Assembly (NCBI GenBank): GCA_964245015.1
Contig: CAXTMA010000029.1
Coordinates: 1-23,675, forward strand
Source of the DNA: RH-AL1 sp964245015
GTDB taxonomy: Bacteria; Pseudomonadota; Alphaproteobacteria; Rhizobiales; Beijerinckiaceae
Direction: 5' to 3'
Length of the DNA: 23,675 nt
Shown here one piece after another: positions 10,362-17,705 of this stretch (the first letter of the stretch is position 1; the number at the start of each line of letters is the position of its first letter). A model generated the notes under the pieces. The model was not told the DNA's origin. It searched no databases and worked only from the letters and a program-made list of their open reading frames with translations. Made by a program: the position numbers and the translations under genes.

Positions 10362-11504
10362 TCACGTCATGCGGCCAGCCATGCGGAACAGCGCCATTGC
10401 GTCGCCGGGCTCGTGGCCGTCGGCCATGTCGGCCAGGACTTGGCCGAACAGGCTCGCGAACTTGAAGCCGTGGCCGGAACACGGCGAAGCGAGCACGATG
10501 CGCGGGTCGGCGGGCGAGCGGTCGATGAGGAAGTGCCCGTCGTCCGTGCGCGTGTACATGCAGGTCGTCATCCTGGTGGCGGGAGCGCCGACCTCCGGGA
10601 GGTAACGGGCGAGCATGCGCACGATCCGGGCCTCGTCCTCCGCATCCGCGGCCATGTCGAGTTCGTTCGCGTGGCGCAGCGTGCGTCCGCGCAGGTGGGA
10701 CGCCGCCTTGACACCCGTTCCGGCAAGGTCGGGGAAGCCGTAGCAATGGTCGTCCTCTCCATCCAGGATGAAGACCGGGCACCGGCCCACGGCGAACAGG
10801 GCGGGCGTGCGCGGCGGAAACCAGCCGACCACCTGCCGCGTGATGGCGAGATGTTGATCGAGGAACGGCGCGAAATCCTTGATCCAGGCGCCTGCCGCGA
10901 CGATCACCGTTGCCGCCTCGATCGAACCGCCCTCGGTGTGCACCACCACGGCATTTGCCTTCGGTTCGAGCGCAAGGACGCGGCACCCCGAGCGCACGTC
11001 CGCCCCGCGTTGCTTCGCCACCGACGCGAAGCGCACGACCGCCTTCTCCGGGCGCAGGAAGCCGCCGTCGGGCTGGAACAGCCCGTGCCAGTCGGCCGGC
11101 AGGTCGAAGGCGGGAAAGCGCCTGCCGATCTCCCGTCCGTCCATCTCCGTGTGCCGCAGGCCGTGGGCGCGCGCCGCGCTCAGCGAGTCCGCCACCGACG
11201 TCGATCCGGGGTGGCCGGCCTCGAGGATGCCCGTGATCGTCAGCAGCGATCCCGCCTCGCCGCCGTCGACGGTCTCGAAGGCGCGCCACGCCTCGTAGGC
11301 CTTGCGCATCAGCGGCACGTAGGAGGCGTCCTCGAAGTATGACAACCGGATGATGCGGCTTTCGCCATGCGACGAGCCGCGGCCGTGCCCCGGTTCGAAC
11401 TGCTCGAAGCCGACGACCCGGCGCTTGCGATCGGCAAGGTTGTACAACGCGGCGCTCCCCATGACGCCCAGACCGATCACCGCTGCATCGTAGCTGTTTC
11501 TCAC
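10362..11504 (-). CDS. Monomeric sarcosine oxidase / N-methyltryptophan oxidase-family FAD oxidase
   Basis: Protein of 380 aa, the usual length for MSOX/SolA. It has an N-terminal dinucleotide fold GLGVMGSAA (11-19), followed by GRGSSHGESRIIR (41-53). C315 in MTTCMYT aligns with the cysteine that carries covalent FAD in MSOX, and K266 and H270 resemble the oxygen-activating and active-site residues of that family. Such enzymes oxidise N-methyl groups of amino acids (sarcosine, N-methyltryptophan), or pipecolate, giving formaldehyde and hydrogen peroxide. The start is the GTG at 11504, with GGGA upstream; no nearby in-frame ATG fits the family N-terminus. Convergent with gmaS, with 22 bases between stops. 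The neighbourhood suggests an N-methyl amino acid substrate, perhaps N-methylglutamate, but this is inference. Confidence 0.87.
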   Translation of the reverse strand: MRNSYDAAVIGLGVMGSAALYNLADRKRRVVGFEQFEPGHGRGSSHGESRIIRLSYFEDASYVPLMRKAYEAWRAFETVDGGEAGSLLTITGILEAGHPGSTSVADSLSAARAHGLRHTEMDGREIGRRFPAFDLPADWHGLFQPDGGFLRPEKAVVRFASVAKQRGADVRSGCRVLALEPKANAVVVHTEGGSIEAATVIVAAGAWIKDFAPFLDQHLAITRQVVGWFPPRTPALFAVGRCPVFILDGEDDHCYGFPDLAGTGVKAASHLRGRTLRHANELDMAADAEDEARIVRMLARYLPEVGAPATRMTTCMYTRTDDGHFLIDRSPADPRIVLASPCSGHGFKFASLFGQVLADMADGHEPGDAMALFRMAGRMT

Positions 11505-11639
11505 CGCTCGTTCCCGTAAATTCGGCTTTGCTCGCGTCGTGCGGTCAGGATGGTCGGCACCGGCCCTCGCGACCGAAGCTGGATGAGGCAGGGTTGACGA
11601 GGATGAAGGCGGCATCCTGGCCGGACTGGGTGCCGGAAC

Positions 11640-12710
11640 TCAGCGCCAAGCCGGTACTTGCGCAAGGAAGTGGACCAGCGCCGGCGCCCAAAGGTCGGGG
11701 TGCGTCAGCGTTTGATGGCCATAGCTTGCGGCGCCTGCCGGCAGCATCACCTTCGTGTAATTGGGCGCATCGGGTAGATCGAGGAGTTCGGGTGGGTTGA
11801 GCAGGTCGTCGGCGAAGTTGATCGTGAGCATGGGCTTGGCGACGGCGTCGACCCGTGCCGCCGGATCGTAATCGGCCGAGCTTTCGAAGACGTAGAGGAA
11901 GTCGTTGGCGTCGACGTTGGCCACGCGCTCGCTCAGGGAGCGCACCAATGCCGCCGCATCCCGACGCGACGGCGCCTTCTTCTGCAGCTGTTCGGGATTT
12001 TCCGTCATCACGGCGAACAGCGGCAGAGCGGTCCGGGCCCAGGCACGCGGCGGCCTGTCGGCCGTATAGTCGCCGCCGTGCCAGTCCGGATCATTGCGGA
12101 TCGCGTCGGCGATCATGAGGCGCCACATCGCGTTGCGGCCATTGAGCGCCGCCGGCGTCGCTGCGATCGCAACCAGCGCATCCATGTCCTGCGGATAGGT
12201 TTCACCCCAAAGCCAAGTCTGCATCCCACCCATGGAGGTGCCGAGCACGAGCTTGAGATGAGTGATGCCCATCGCCGCGAGCATGTCGTGTTGCGCGCGA
12301 ACCTGATCGTGGTAGCCGTAACGCGGGAAGTGCGCGTGCAGCCCGTCCGACGGCTTGGACGAGCCGCCGGCTCCGATCCCATCGGGGATCACGATGAAGC
12401 TGCGATCGGCGTCGAGAGGCTTGCCGGAGCCGTAGAGCGCCTGCTCGAAGGCCGGCGCGAGCATCGTCTCGGCCGTTCCCGTGGTGCCGTGCAACAGCAG
12501 CACGGCATTGGTCACCTGCCCGGCGCCGTTTCGCCGGGGTGTGCCCATCGTGCGATAATGCAGCGTCAATGACGCCAGTTGCTCGCCGTCGTTGAAACGG
12601 AAAGCGTGAAGTTCGACGCTGCCCGCGCCTGCCGATGCAGCCCTCGCGCGCGCCGCGCCTGCTGCCAGCAGCACTGCGACGAGGAAAACCTGGATCAGAG
12701 TCATGCGCAT
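11640..12710 (-). CDS. Exported alpha/beta hydrolase of the homoserine acetyltransferase (MetX)-like superfamily
   Basis: Protein of ~356 aa. A classical signal peptide is visible: MRM start, hydrophobic core LIQVFLVAVLLAAGAA and a cleavage-type ARARA end near residue 24. The mature part has HGTTG (oxyanion), the nucleophile in GTSMGGMQ near residue 170 (a MetX-like elbow), an Asp in INFADDLLNP and the catalytic His in YGHQTLTHP. Cytosolic MetX acylates homoserine; an exported copy is unlikely to do that and is better called a periplasmic hydrolase or acyltransferase of unknown substrate. Start uncertain: ATG 12704 would be preceded by GGA at better spacing, and an upstream ATG at 12734 also exists. 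Confidence 0.8.
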   Translation of the reverse strand: MRMTLIQVFLVAVLLAAGAARARAASAGAGSVELHAFRFNDGEQLASLTLHYRTMGTPRRNGAGQVTNAVLLLHGTTGTAETMLAPAFEQALYGSGKPLDADRSFIVIPDGIGAGGSSKPSDGLHAHFPRYGYHDQVRAQHDMLAAMGITHLKLVLGTSMGGMQTWLWGETYPQDMDALVAIAATPAALNGRNAMWRLMIADAIRNDPDWHGGDYTADRPPRAWARTALPLFAVMTENPEQLQKKAPSRRDAAALVRSLSERVANVDANDFLYVFESSADYDPAARVDAVAKPMLTINFADDLLNPPELLDLPDAPNYTKVMLPAGAASYGHQTLTHPDLWAPALVHFLAQVPAWR

Positions 12711-12968
12711 TCCATCATGTTCCAGCCTCGTCATCACCTCGCAGATGCGGCGCCACGAAGCGAGGGCGATCGCGATCGGCTGGTTGGGCGATCCGTCGCC
12801 CTTGTCCGTTGCGGCGAGGATCACGGTCAGTTCGCCCAAGGTCTGGGCGGCTGCGATGCCAACGGCCGTCGCCCGGCCCTGCCACTTGCCGAAGTGGTGA
12901 AGCGGATGCCGCGAGCGATGATAAACCGGCGGACATCGGCACCCACGTCCCGCGAGCCGGCAGATGCG
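12711..12968. other. Region between the exported hydrolase and the 83-aa gene; no gene called
   Basis: No independent gene recognised. The minus-strand frame leading into the hydrolase stays open back to 13148 and looks protein-like in part, but it has no convincing start or match. The right end carries the promoter of the 83-aa gene. Confidence 0.4.
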
Positions 12969-12969
12969 C

Positions 12970-12997
12970 TTGTCCTTCGGGAATGTTCTTTCTATGT
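12970..12997 (+). promoter_or_regulatory. Candidate sigma70-type promoter for the 83-aa gene
   Basis: TTGTCC at 12970-12975 could be a -35 and CTATGT at 12992-12997 a weak -10, with a 16-base spacer. The proposed -10 lies inside the SOS box, so LexA binding would block it. Assignment is by eye only. Confidence 0.4.
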
Positions 12998-12999
12998 TC
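12985..12999 (+). promoter_or_regulatory. LexA (SOS) box, GTTC-N7-GTTC
   Basis: GTTC at 12985-12988 and GTTC at 12996-12999 are separated by exactly seven A/T-rich bases (TTTCTAT). This is the known LexA-binding direct repeat of Alphaproteobacteria. It sits 20 bases before the ATG at 13020 and overlaps a plausible -10, as expected for repression by LexA and induction by DNA damage. Confidence 0.65.
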
Positions 13000-13019
13000 C
13001 AGCCATCGGAGAGCCTCCC

Positions 13020-13271
13020 ATGGCGACCAACTTCATCATCCTGCCCTTCGTCGTCGCGAAGCGCGGCGGCAAACTCGTACCCTGCCCAGCCCAGAAGGCG
13101 AAGGATGCATCGAGGGCCATCGCCGCCGCCGAGCGCATGGCCGGGCAATACGCTGGCATCGTCGTCCTGGAGGAGTATTCGGATCCCGAGCAGGACATCT
13201 ATGCCGAACCCAAGCTGTTGCGCGCCATCGGCCGGTTTCCCGAAGAGATGATCGAAAGCCTCGCAGCTTAG
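13020..13271 (+). CDS. Small (83 aa) hypothetical protein, probably SOS-regulated
   Basis: Begins MATNFIILPFVVAKRGGKL, with alternating charged and hydrophobic segments and no signal peptide or membrane helix. It resembles a class of short rhizobial and methylobacterial hypothetical proteins (hydrophobic first strand, basic turn, an Ala/Arg-rich helix around residues 28-42, then an acidic C-terminal half). Function unknown. The ATG at 13020 is supported by GGAGAG eight bases upstream. A GTTC-N7-GTTC box precedes it, so DNA-damage induction is likely. The stop codon TAG (13269-13271) lies within the first terminal repeat of the adjacent palindromic element, so the element has inserted at or just before the original 3' end. 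Confidence 0.75.
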   Translation: MATNFIILPFVVAKRGGKLVPCPAQKAKDASRAIAAAERMAGQYAGIVVLEEYSDPEQDIYAEPKLLRAIGRFPEEMIESLAA

Positions 13272-13373
13272 AGCATCGGACCGAAAAGTGCGCAGCGGTT
13301 TTCGGACAAATCCGATGCGGCACAGCGACTTAGAGCATCGGGCCGAGTCCGTTTAAAAAATCCGATGCTCTAA
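13268..13373. repeat. Palindromic intergenic element, family 1 (MITE-like), copy 1
   Basis: About 106 bases bounded by the inverted terminal repeat TTAGAGCATCGG (13268-13279) and its complement (13362-13373). A second TTAGAGCATCGG at 13330-13341 pairs perfectly with the right end. The left half forms a hairpin from CCGAAAA and TTTTCGG arms around GTGCGCAGCGG, flanked by GCATCGGA and TCCGATGC. The structure could also act as a transcription terminator for the 83-aa gene. A degenerate copy lies at 22709-22806. Confidence 0.75.
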
Positions 13374-13438
13374 GTACCCGTTTCAGAACAAAATGCATGA
13401 ACCGAGCAGCCTGTGACTCAAGGCTGGCCAGCGCGGCG

Positions 13439-13678
13439 TCACCCGAGCGAGATCGTGAGCGGATCGATGGTCGTTCCGGGCACGTGCCGGGGACTGGCGA
13501 TGCCGAGGCGCTGCACGATCTTGGTGAAGTTGCCGGTCGCGTCGTTGGTCGCGACCGGCGCGAAAGCGGCGCCGGACGCCGCGAGATTGGTGAAGCGGCG
13601 GGCGTCGGCCTGCGGCAGGGTCAGCTTGGCTCTCGTCCAGCACGCGTCCGCGGTTCGTCCCCGCTTCCGCGGCCCACT
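13439..13678 (-). pseudogene. Remnant of an EmrA/HlyD-family efflux membrane-fusion protein (C-terminus)
   Basis: A minus-strand frame ending in TGA at 13439-13441 encodes about 75 residues including ASGAAFAPV and DATGNFTKIVQRLGI. ATGNFTKIVQR is the characteristic segment near the C-terminus of EmrA-type HlyD adaptors. The remainder of such a protein (~300 aa) is missing, and the frame is unrelated to the reductase gene directly upstream, so this looks like a decayed leftover with no start codon of its own. Confidence 0.6.
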
Positions 13679-14629
13679 TCAAAGGTCGAGCGTCACCGCC
13701 ACGCGCGCGCGTGACACGCAGGGCGCCAAACGATCCTGACGCTCGGCGAGCGGAAGCACCGCGTCGCGGTGGATCACCGTACCGTCGCGGTAGCCGCAGA
13801 TGCAGGAACCGCAGACGCCCATTTCGCAGGACGAGGGCACGGAACGCCCGCTCGACCGCAGCACGTCGAGGATCGATCGGTCGGCGGGAACGTGGAGGAC
13901 TTCGCCGGTGGACGCGATGTGCACGTCGAAGGGCTCGGGCCTGAAGTTCTCGTCCAGTGCCGCTTGGAACACCTCGGCGTGGACCCGGTCGTCGGGCCAA
14001 CCCGCGGCGGCGGCGCCGGTCCTGATCGCGTCGAGCAGGCCGCGGGGACCGCAGGCGTAGACGTGCGCTCCCTCGTCGGGGCCGCCCAGGACGGCGGGGT
14101 CGAATTTCCGGCCTTCGGAGGAAAACCAGCGGACGAGGCGGTCGCGGCAGACCTCGTCGAGTTCGGCCAGCAGGGGCGCTTCCGCAGATGAGCGCGCGCA
14201 GAGGTGGACGGTGAAGTCGGCGCCCGAGGCGGCAAGCGCGTGCGCCATCGCCGCGAAGGGCGTGATGCCGATGCCGCCGCCAACCAGTACGTGCCGGCGC
14301 GCGTTCGCGACGAGCGGGAAATTGTTGCGCGGCGCGGACACGTGGGCGATCGATCCGGCTTGCGCGAGGTTGGCATGTGCCCAGCGCGACGTTCCCCGGC
14401 CGGCGTCTTCGCGCTTGATGGCGATCTCGTAGCGGGTCGGATCGGAGGGGTCGCCGCACAGAGAGTATTGCCTGACGCGACCATCCGGCAGCCGCAGGTC
14501 GACGTGCGCGCCGGCTGTCCAAGCGGGCAGATGCGGGCGCAGCGGATGCACGAAGGTGAGGTGCAACACGTCGGGCGTCGTCCAGCACGCCCGCTCGACG
14601 CGCAGTTTCATGATCAGGCGTGCGGTCAC
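13679..14629 (-). CDS. Ferredoxin reductase-type oxidoreductase with C-terminal [2Fe-2S] domain (VanB/PDR-like)
   Basis: Protein of 316 aa. An N-terminal flavin domain contains RQYSLCGDP (53-61), the RxYS flavin motif. A nucleotide-binding domain follows with LVGGGIGITPF (115-125) and YACGPRGLLDA (191-201). The C-terminal plant-type ferredoxin has cluster ligands C268, C273, C276 and C304. It would pass electrons from NAD(P)H to a partner oxygenase, as phthalate dioxygenase reductase and VanB do. No oxygenase lies in this window; the partner may be elsewhere. The start is the GTG at 14629, whose bases overlap the TGA of the upstream MOSC gene, with GGAAG upstream; ATG 14611 is an alternative. 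Confidence 0.88.
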   Translation of the reverse strand: MTARLIMKLRVERACWTTPDVLHLTFVHPLRPHLPAWTAGAHVDLRLPDGRVRQYSLCGDPSDPTRYEIAIKREDAGRGTSRWAHANLAQAGSIAHVSAPRNNFPLVANARRHVLVGGGIGITPFAAMAHALAASGADFTVHLCARSSAEAPLLAELDEVCRDRLVRWFSSEGRKFDPAVLGGPDEGAHVYACGPRGLLDAIRTGAAAAGWPDDRVHAEVFQAALDENFRPEPFDVHIASTGEVLHVPADRSILDVLRSSGRSVPSSCEMGVCGSCICGYRDGTVIHRDAVLPLAERQDRLAPCVSRARVAVTLDL

Positions 14630-15264
14630 GACTCGACTTCCAGCAGTTCGATGGGATCGCCCGGCCGGATCACGCCGCCCCGCTCGATGCCGCAGTTCAG
14701 CCCGGAACGGTTGTAGAGCGGCAGGAACACCGGCAAGCCGAGGATTTCCTCAAGGTACCTGCAGGGGAAGTTGAGCCGGCCGCCGCGCAGCACCACCTCG
14801 CCGACCCGGAAGCGGCGCCCCACCAGATGGTTCAAGGGCACGCCGCGAACGGTGAGGTTGCGGCGGTGGTCGCCGGGGCCGAGGTTGAGCTTGCGATCCT
14901 GCAATGGCGGGTCGTTGCGGGCGAGGGCGTCGAGGGCCTCCTGCTCGATCAGGGTGACCTCGCGCACGTCGGGCTTTGGCGAATAGGTTCCCGTGCCTTC
15001 GAAGTAGCGGTCCCCGACGATGCCGCGGCCGGCGATGCACTGCGCTTCGAACAGTTCCTCCATCTCGTAGCTCGCGGCGGGGGCGACGTGAATGTTCAGC
15101 AACGTGCCGCGCCATCCGGCGGCGCCACCCTGCGTCCCTCGCGCGACCGAGCCCGCGGGGTGGTCGAACGCTTCCGTCATGGGGGGATGCTTGCCCGGCC
15201 GAGGCGGATTGCGCAGGCCGGCGTCCGCTCCCTCGTCGCTCCCACGTTCAAGAGGCGCATCCAT
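14626..15264 (-). CDS. MOSC domain-containing protein
   Basis: Protein of ~212 aa. MOSC domains bind sulfur or molybdenum cofactor and occur in Moco sulfurases and in YiiM/mARC-like enzymes. Seen here are IVGDRYFEGTGTYS near residue 79, VTLIEQEALDAL, the LTVRGVPLNHLVGRRFRVGE type core, and RLNFPCRYLEEILG with a conserved Cys. Start chosen at 15264 because GGAG lies seven bases upstream; ATG 15180 (MTEAFDHP) is the alternative with no clear ribosome site and would remove 28 residues. The stop overlaps the reductase start, so the pair is translationally coupled. Fused MOSC-flavin-ferredoxin proteins are known, and this operon looks like the unfused version. Confidence 0.85.
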   Translation of the reverse strand: MDAPLERGSDEGADAGLRNPPRPGKHPPMTEAFDHPAGSVARGTQGGAAGWRGTLLNIHVAPAASYEMEELFEAQCIAGRGIVGDRYFEGTGTYSPKPDVREVTLIEQEALDALARNDPPLQDRKLNLGPGDHRRNLTVRGVPLNHLVGRRFRVGEVVLRGGRLNFPCRYLEEILGLPVFLPLYNRSGLNCGIERGGVIRPGDPIELLEVES

Positions 15265-15474
15265 GCCGGATCTCCAGATATGTTGTTTGCACACCCATCG
15301 AAGGGGAAAGTGCCGTCGCCGTTCCAGATCGATCAGGAGTGAACACAAGTGCGTGGACCAACGATCTCGGGCGCCGCAGGTTCGAGCCGCGAGCGGTCGT
15401 GGAGGAGCGTCGCCGTCCGGTTCGCCATCGACGCCGCCGGGATCGGGGCAGCCCGTGCCCGGCTGCTGCCGACC

Positions 15475-15740
15475 GTGGGAGCCGAGATCGATCTGCTGAT
15501 CGATCCAGACCGTTCCCGCCTCGAGTTCAAGCACGACCTTTCAGGCGCTCCCGATCGGTGGAGCAGACCGAGGCGCGTGCCTTCCGCCGTGTCCCCCACG
15601 ATGATCGGCCGCACGACGTAGCCGACGCCGTCGAGCACTTCTCCGTAGGCGACGACGCGGCCCCCGTCGACGAGATGGCAGCGTTGGGTCATCGCCCGGA
15701 TCCCGTCGATGTTCTGCTCGACCCGGACCACCGCGAGGCC
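15475..15740 (-). pseudogene. Aldehyde dehydrogenase remnant, internally deleted and frameshifted
   Basis: Two minus-strand pieces match the C-terminal third of NAD-dependent aldehyde dehydrogenases. The first (about 15740-15570) reads GGRVVAYGEVLDGVGYVVRP followed by IIVGDTAEGTRL, like the family GGxxLxGxGYFVxPTIV segment. The second (about 15534-15475), in another frame, reads LELEAGTVWIDQQIDLG, like LEAGTVWIN. The intervening segment with the conserved EEQFGPV is missing, as is the catalytic half. Lies between the MOSC gene and the DJ-1 gene, and its left part adjoins the DJ-1 stop. Confidence 0.6.
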
Positions 15741-15759
15741 GGCGCCGGCATCATCGACC

Positions 15760-16392
15760 TCAGTTGACGCAGGCACTCAGCACAGGTGGGAACTGGGTCA
15801 AGTTCGCCGCGCGCGCGCGATCGTACTCGATGATGCGGGCGGTCTCAGCCGCGACGCGTGACCCGAGCATCCGTTCAATCAGAAGCAGCGTCGCATCGAT
15901 GCAGAGCGATACGCCGCCGCCGGTGACCACGCCACCCGCGTCGACGAGGCTCGCTTCAAGCGCGATGACCTCGGGATGATCGCGCCGCAGGATATCAAGA
16001 GGCGGTTCCTCCGAGCCGACGACGTTGCGCTTGGTCGTGGCCGGCAGCCCGTCCAGGACGCCGCTGGCGGCAAGGATCATCGCCCCCGTGCACACGGACG
16101 CGATCGAACCCGTTGCCGCAACCTCGCGAAGGTAACGCAAGGTCGGTTGGGCCCGAGCCTGCTGGGTCCAACCCGGGCCGCCGGTGACGATGACGACGGC
16201 GCAGGGCGGCGCGTCATCGATGCCATAGTCCGCATTGACCTTCAAACCATTCGACAGCGCGACCAGGCCCGCCTCCGGAGCGATGGTGACGATCTCGATC
16301 TCGGGCGCCACGCGACGGGCCATCGACAGCACGCCGAACGTCGCGAGATCGATCGGTTCGACGCCGGGATAGATGAAGATTCCAAAGCGCAT
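15760..16392 (-). CDS. DJ-1/PfpI family protein
   Basis: Protein of 210 aa. It has the DJ-1/PfpI (class I glutaminase-like) fold, with the nucleophile C101 in the elbow ASVCTGAMILAASGVLDG, an upstream GGPG (71-74), and an acidic residue near position 12 that commonly activates the cysteine. This subtype resembles isocyanide hydratases and the sensor half of GlxA/FtrA-type AraC regulators, but no helix-turn-helix follows, so it is probably an enzyme or glyoxalase/chaperone-like protein. The ATG at 16392 is five bases after the stop of the upstream MFS gene, so the two form an operon. Confidence 0.85.
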   Translation of the reverse strand: MRFGIFIYPGVEPIDLATFGVLSMARRVAPEIEIVTIAPEAGLVALSNGLKVNADYGIDDAPPCAVVIVTGGPGWTQQARAQPTLRYLREVAATGSIASVCTGAMILAASGVLDGLPATTKRNVVGSEEPPLDILRRDHPEVIALEASLVDAGGVVTGGGVSLCIDATLLLIERMLGSRVAAETARIIEYDRARAANLTQFPPVLSACVN

Positions 16393-16397
16393 GATGA

Positions 16398-17705
16398 TCA
16401 GCCGGCGAGGGGATCATGCAGTGTTTCGCGGGCGTAAAGCGCCGCAACCAGGGTTATCACCGCCAGCCCGATCAGCATGATCGAGACACCCAGCGTTCCG
16501 CCGGATAGGCCGAGCAGCCAGGTCGCCAGCAAAGGGGACAGGCCGCCACCGATCGCAGCCGAGATCTGGAACCCGAAACTCGCGCCGGTGCAGCGGACCG
16601 GACCCTTGAAGAGTTCCGGGAAGTAGGTCGCTTCCGGTCCGAACATCATGCCGTGGCCGAGGTTCATTCCGACCACGACCGCCAGCGTGACCAGGACAGG
16701 CGACTTGCTGTCGAGCATCCAGAACAACGGAAACGCGAAGGCGATCGTGAACAGCGCGCCCGCGATGTAGAACGGTCGGCGTCCGATGCGATCGGAAAGT
16801 CAGCCGAAAACGGGGATGGTCACGAGTTCCAGCAGGGCGGCGCAGAGAACGCTGTTGAGGATCAGCGCCTTTGACAGATGCAAGCGCGTCGTCGCATAGA
16901 CGACGATAAACACGGTCAGGATGTAGACCCACGAGACTTCCGTCAGTTTCAAGCCGATCGCAGTGAGGAAACTGCCGCGAGCCTTGAAGACGGCATCGGC
17001 GACGGGATTTTTCGCCAATGTCATCGTTCGCTTCATTTCCAGGAAGACCGGTGTTTCCGCCACTCTGGCCCGCACAAAGGCGCCGAGGAGGAAGAGAACC
17101 GCACTGAGCAGGAAGGGCAGACGCCAACCCCAGCTCAGGAAGTCGGCTTCGGGCAGCTTCGCGACGGTTGAGACCACGAAGGTCGAAAGAACGAGGCCGA
17201 GCGGAAACCCGACCTGGACGAGGCTGCCGTAGAAGCCGCGCTGTGCCGGCGGCGCGTGCTCGATGACCATCAGCGCCGCGCCACCCCACTCGCCGCCGAG
17301 CCCGATGCCCTGGACGATGCGCAACGAGACGAGCAGGATCGGCGCCCATATCCCGATATGGGCATAGGTCGGCAGCAAGCCGATCGCGAAGGTCGCCATG
17401 CCCATGAGGAGCAGTGTCGCCATCAGCATCGACTTGCGGCCGACGCGGTCGCCGAAATGCCCGAACAGCGCCCCTCCGAGCGGGCGGGCAAAGAAGCCGA
17501 CGGCGTAGCTGCCGAGGGCGGCAAGCGTCCCGACGAGGGGATCGACCGCGGGAAAGAACAGCTTGTTGAAGACCAGGGCTGCCGAGGTCGCGTAGATCAG
17601 GAAATCGTACCACTCGATGATGGTGCCGATGGACCCTGCCATCACAACGGAGCGCATGGAATGCGCACGGCCGATGGGGATTTCGAGCTCGGTGACGGCG
17701 GTCAT
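16398..17705 (-). pseudogene. MFS (metabolite:H+ symporter-type) transporter with an in-frame premature stop
   Basis: Frame of 435 codons with twelve-helix MFS features: TIIEWYDFLIY near residue 28, a GHFGDRVGRKS loop between helices 2 and 3, GLGGEWGGAAL near 145, and the second DR-G-R loop LSDRIGRRPFY right after the break. The whole length reads in one frame except TGA at 16800-16802 (codon 302), where homologues typically have Trp (FGWLSDRIGRRP). A single TGG-to-TGA change explains it. MHS-family members import organic acids or osmolytes such as proline, betaine or shikimate; the substrate cannot be told here. Start ATG 17705 has AGGAGA upstream. As given, only the first 301 residues would be made. 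Confidence 0.87.

Noticed and set aside
15570..15760. Reading of the VEQNIDGIRAMTQ segment as an ABC transporter ATPase (LivF-like) C-terminus
   Set aside because: The following residues (GEVLDGVGYVVRPIIV and the LEAGTVWI piece) fit aldehyde dehydrogenase much better, and no Walker or signature motifs are present.
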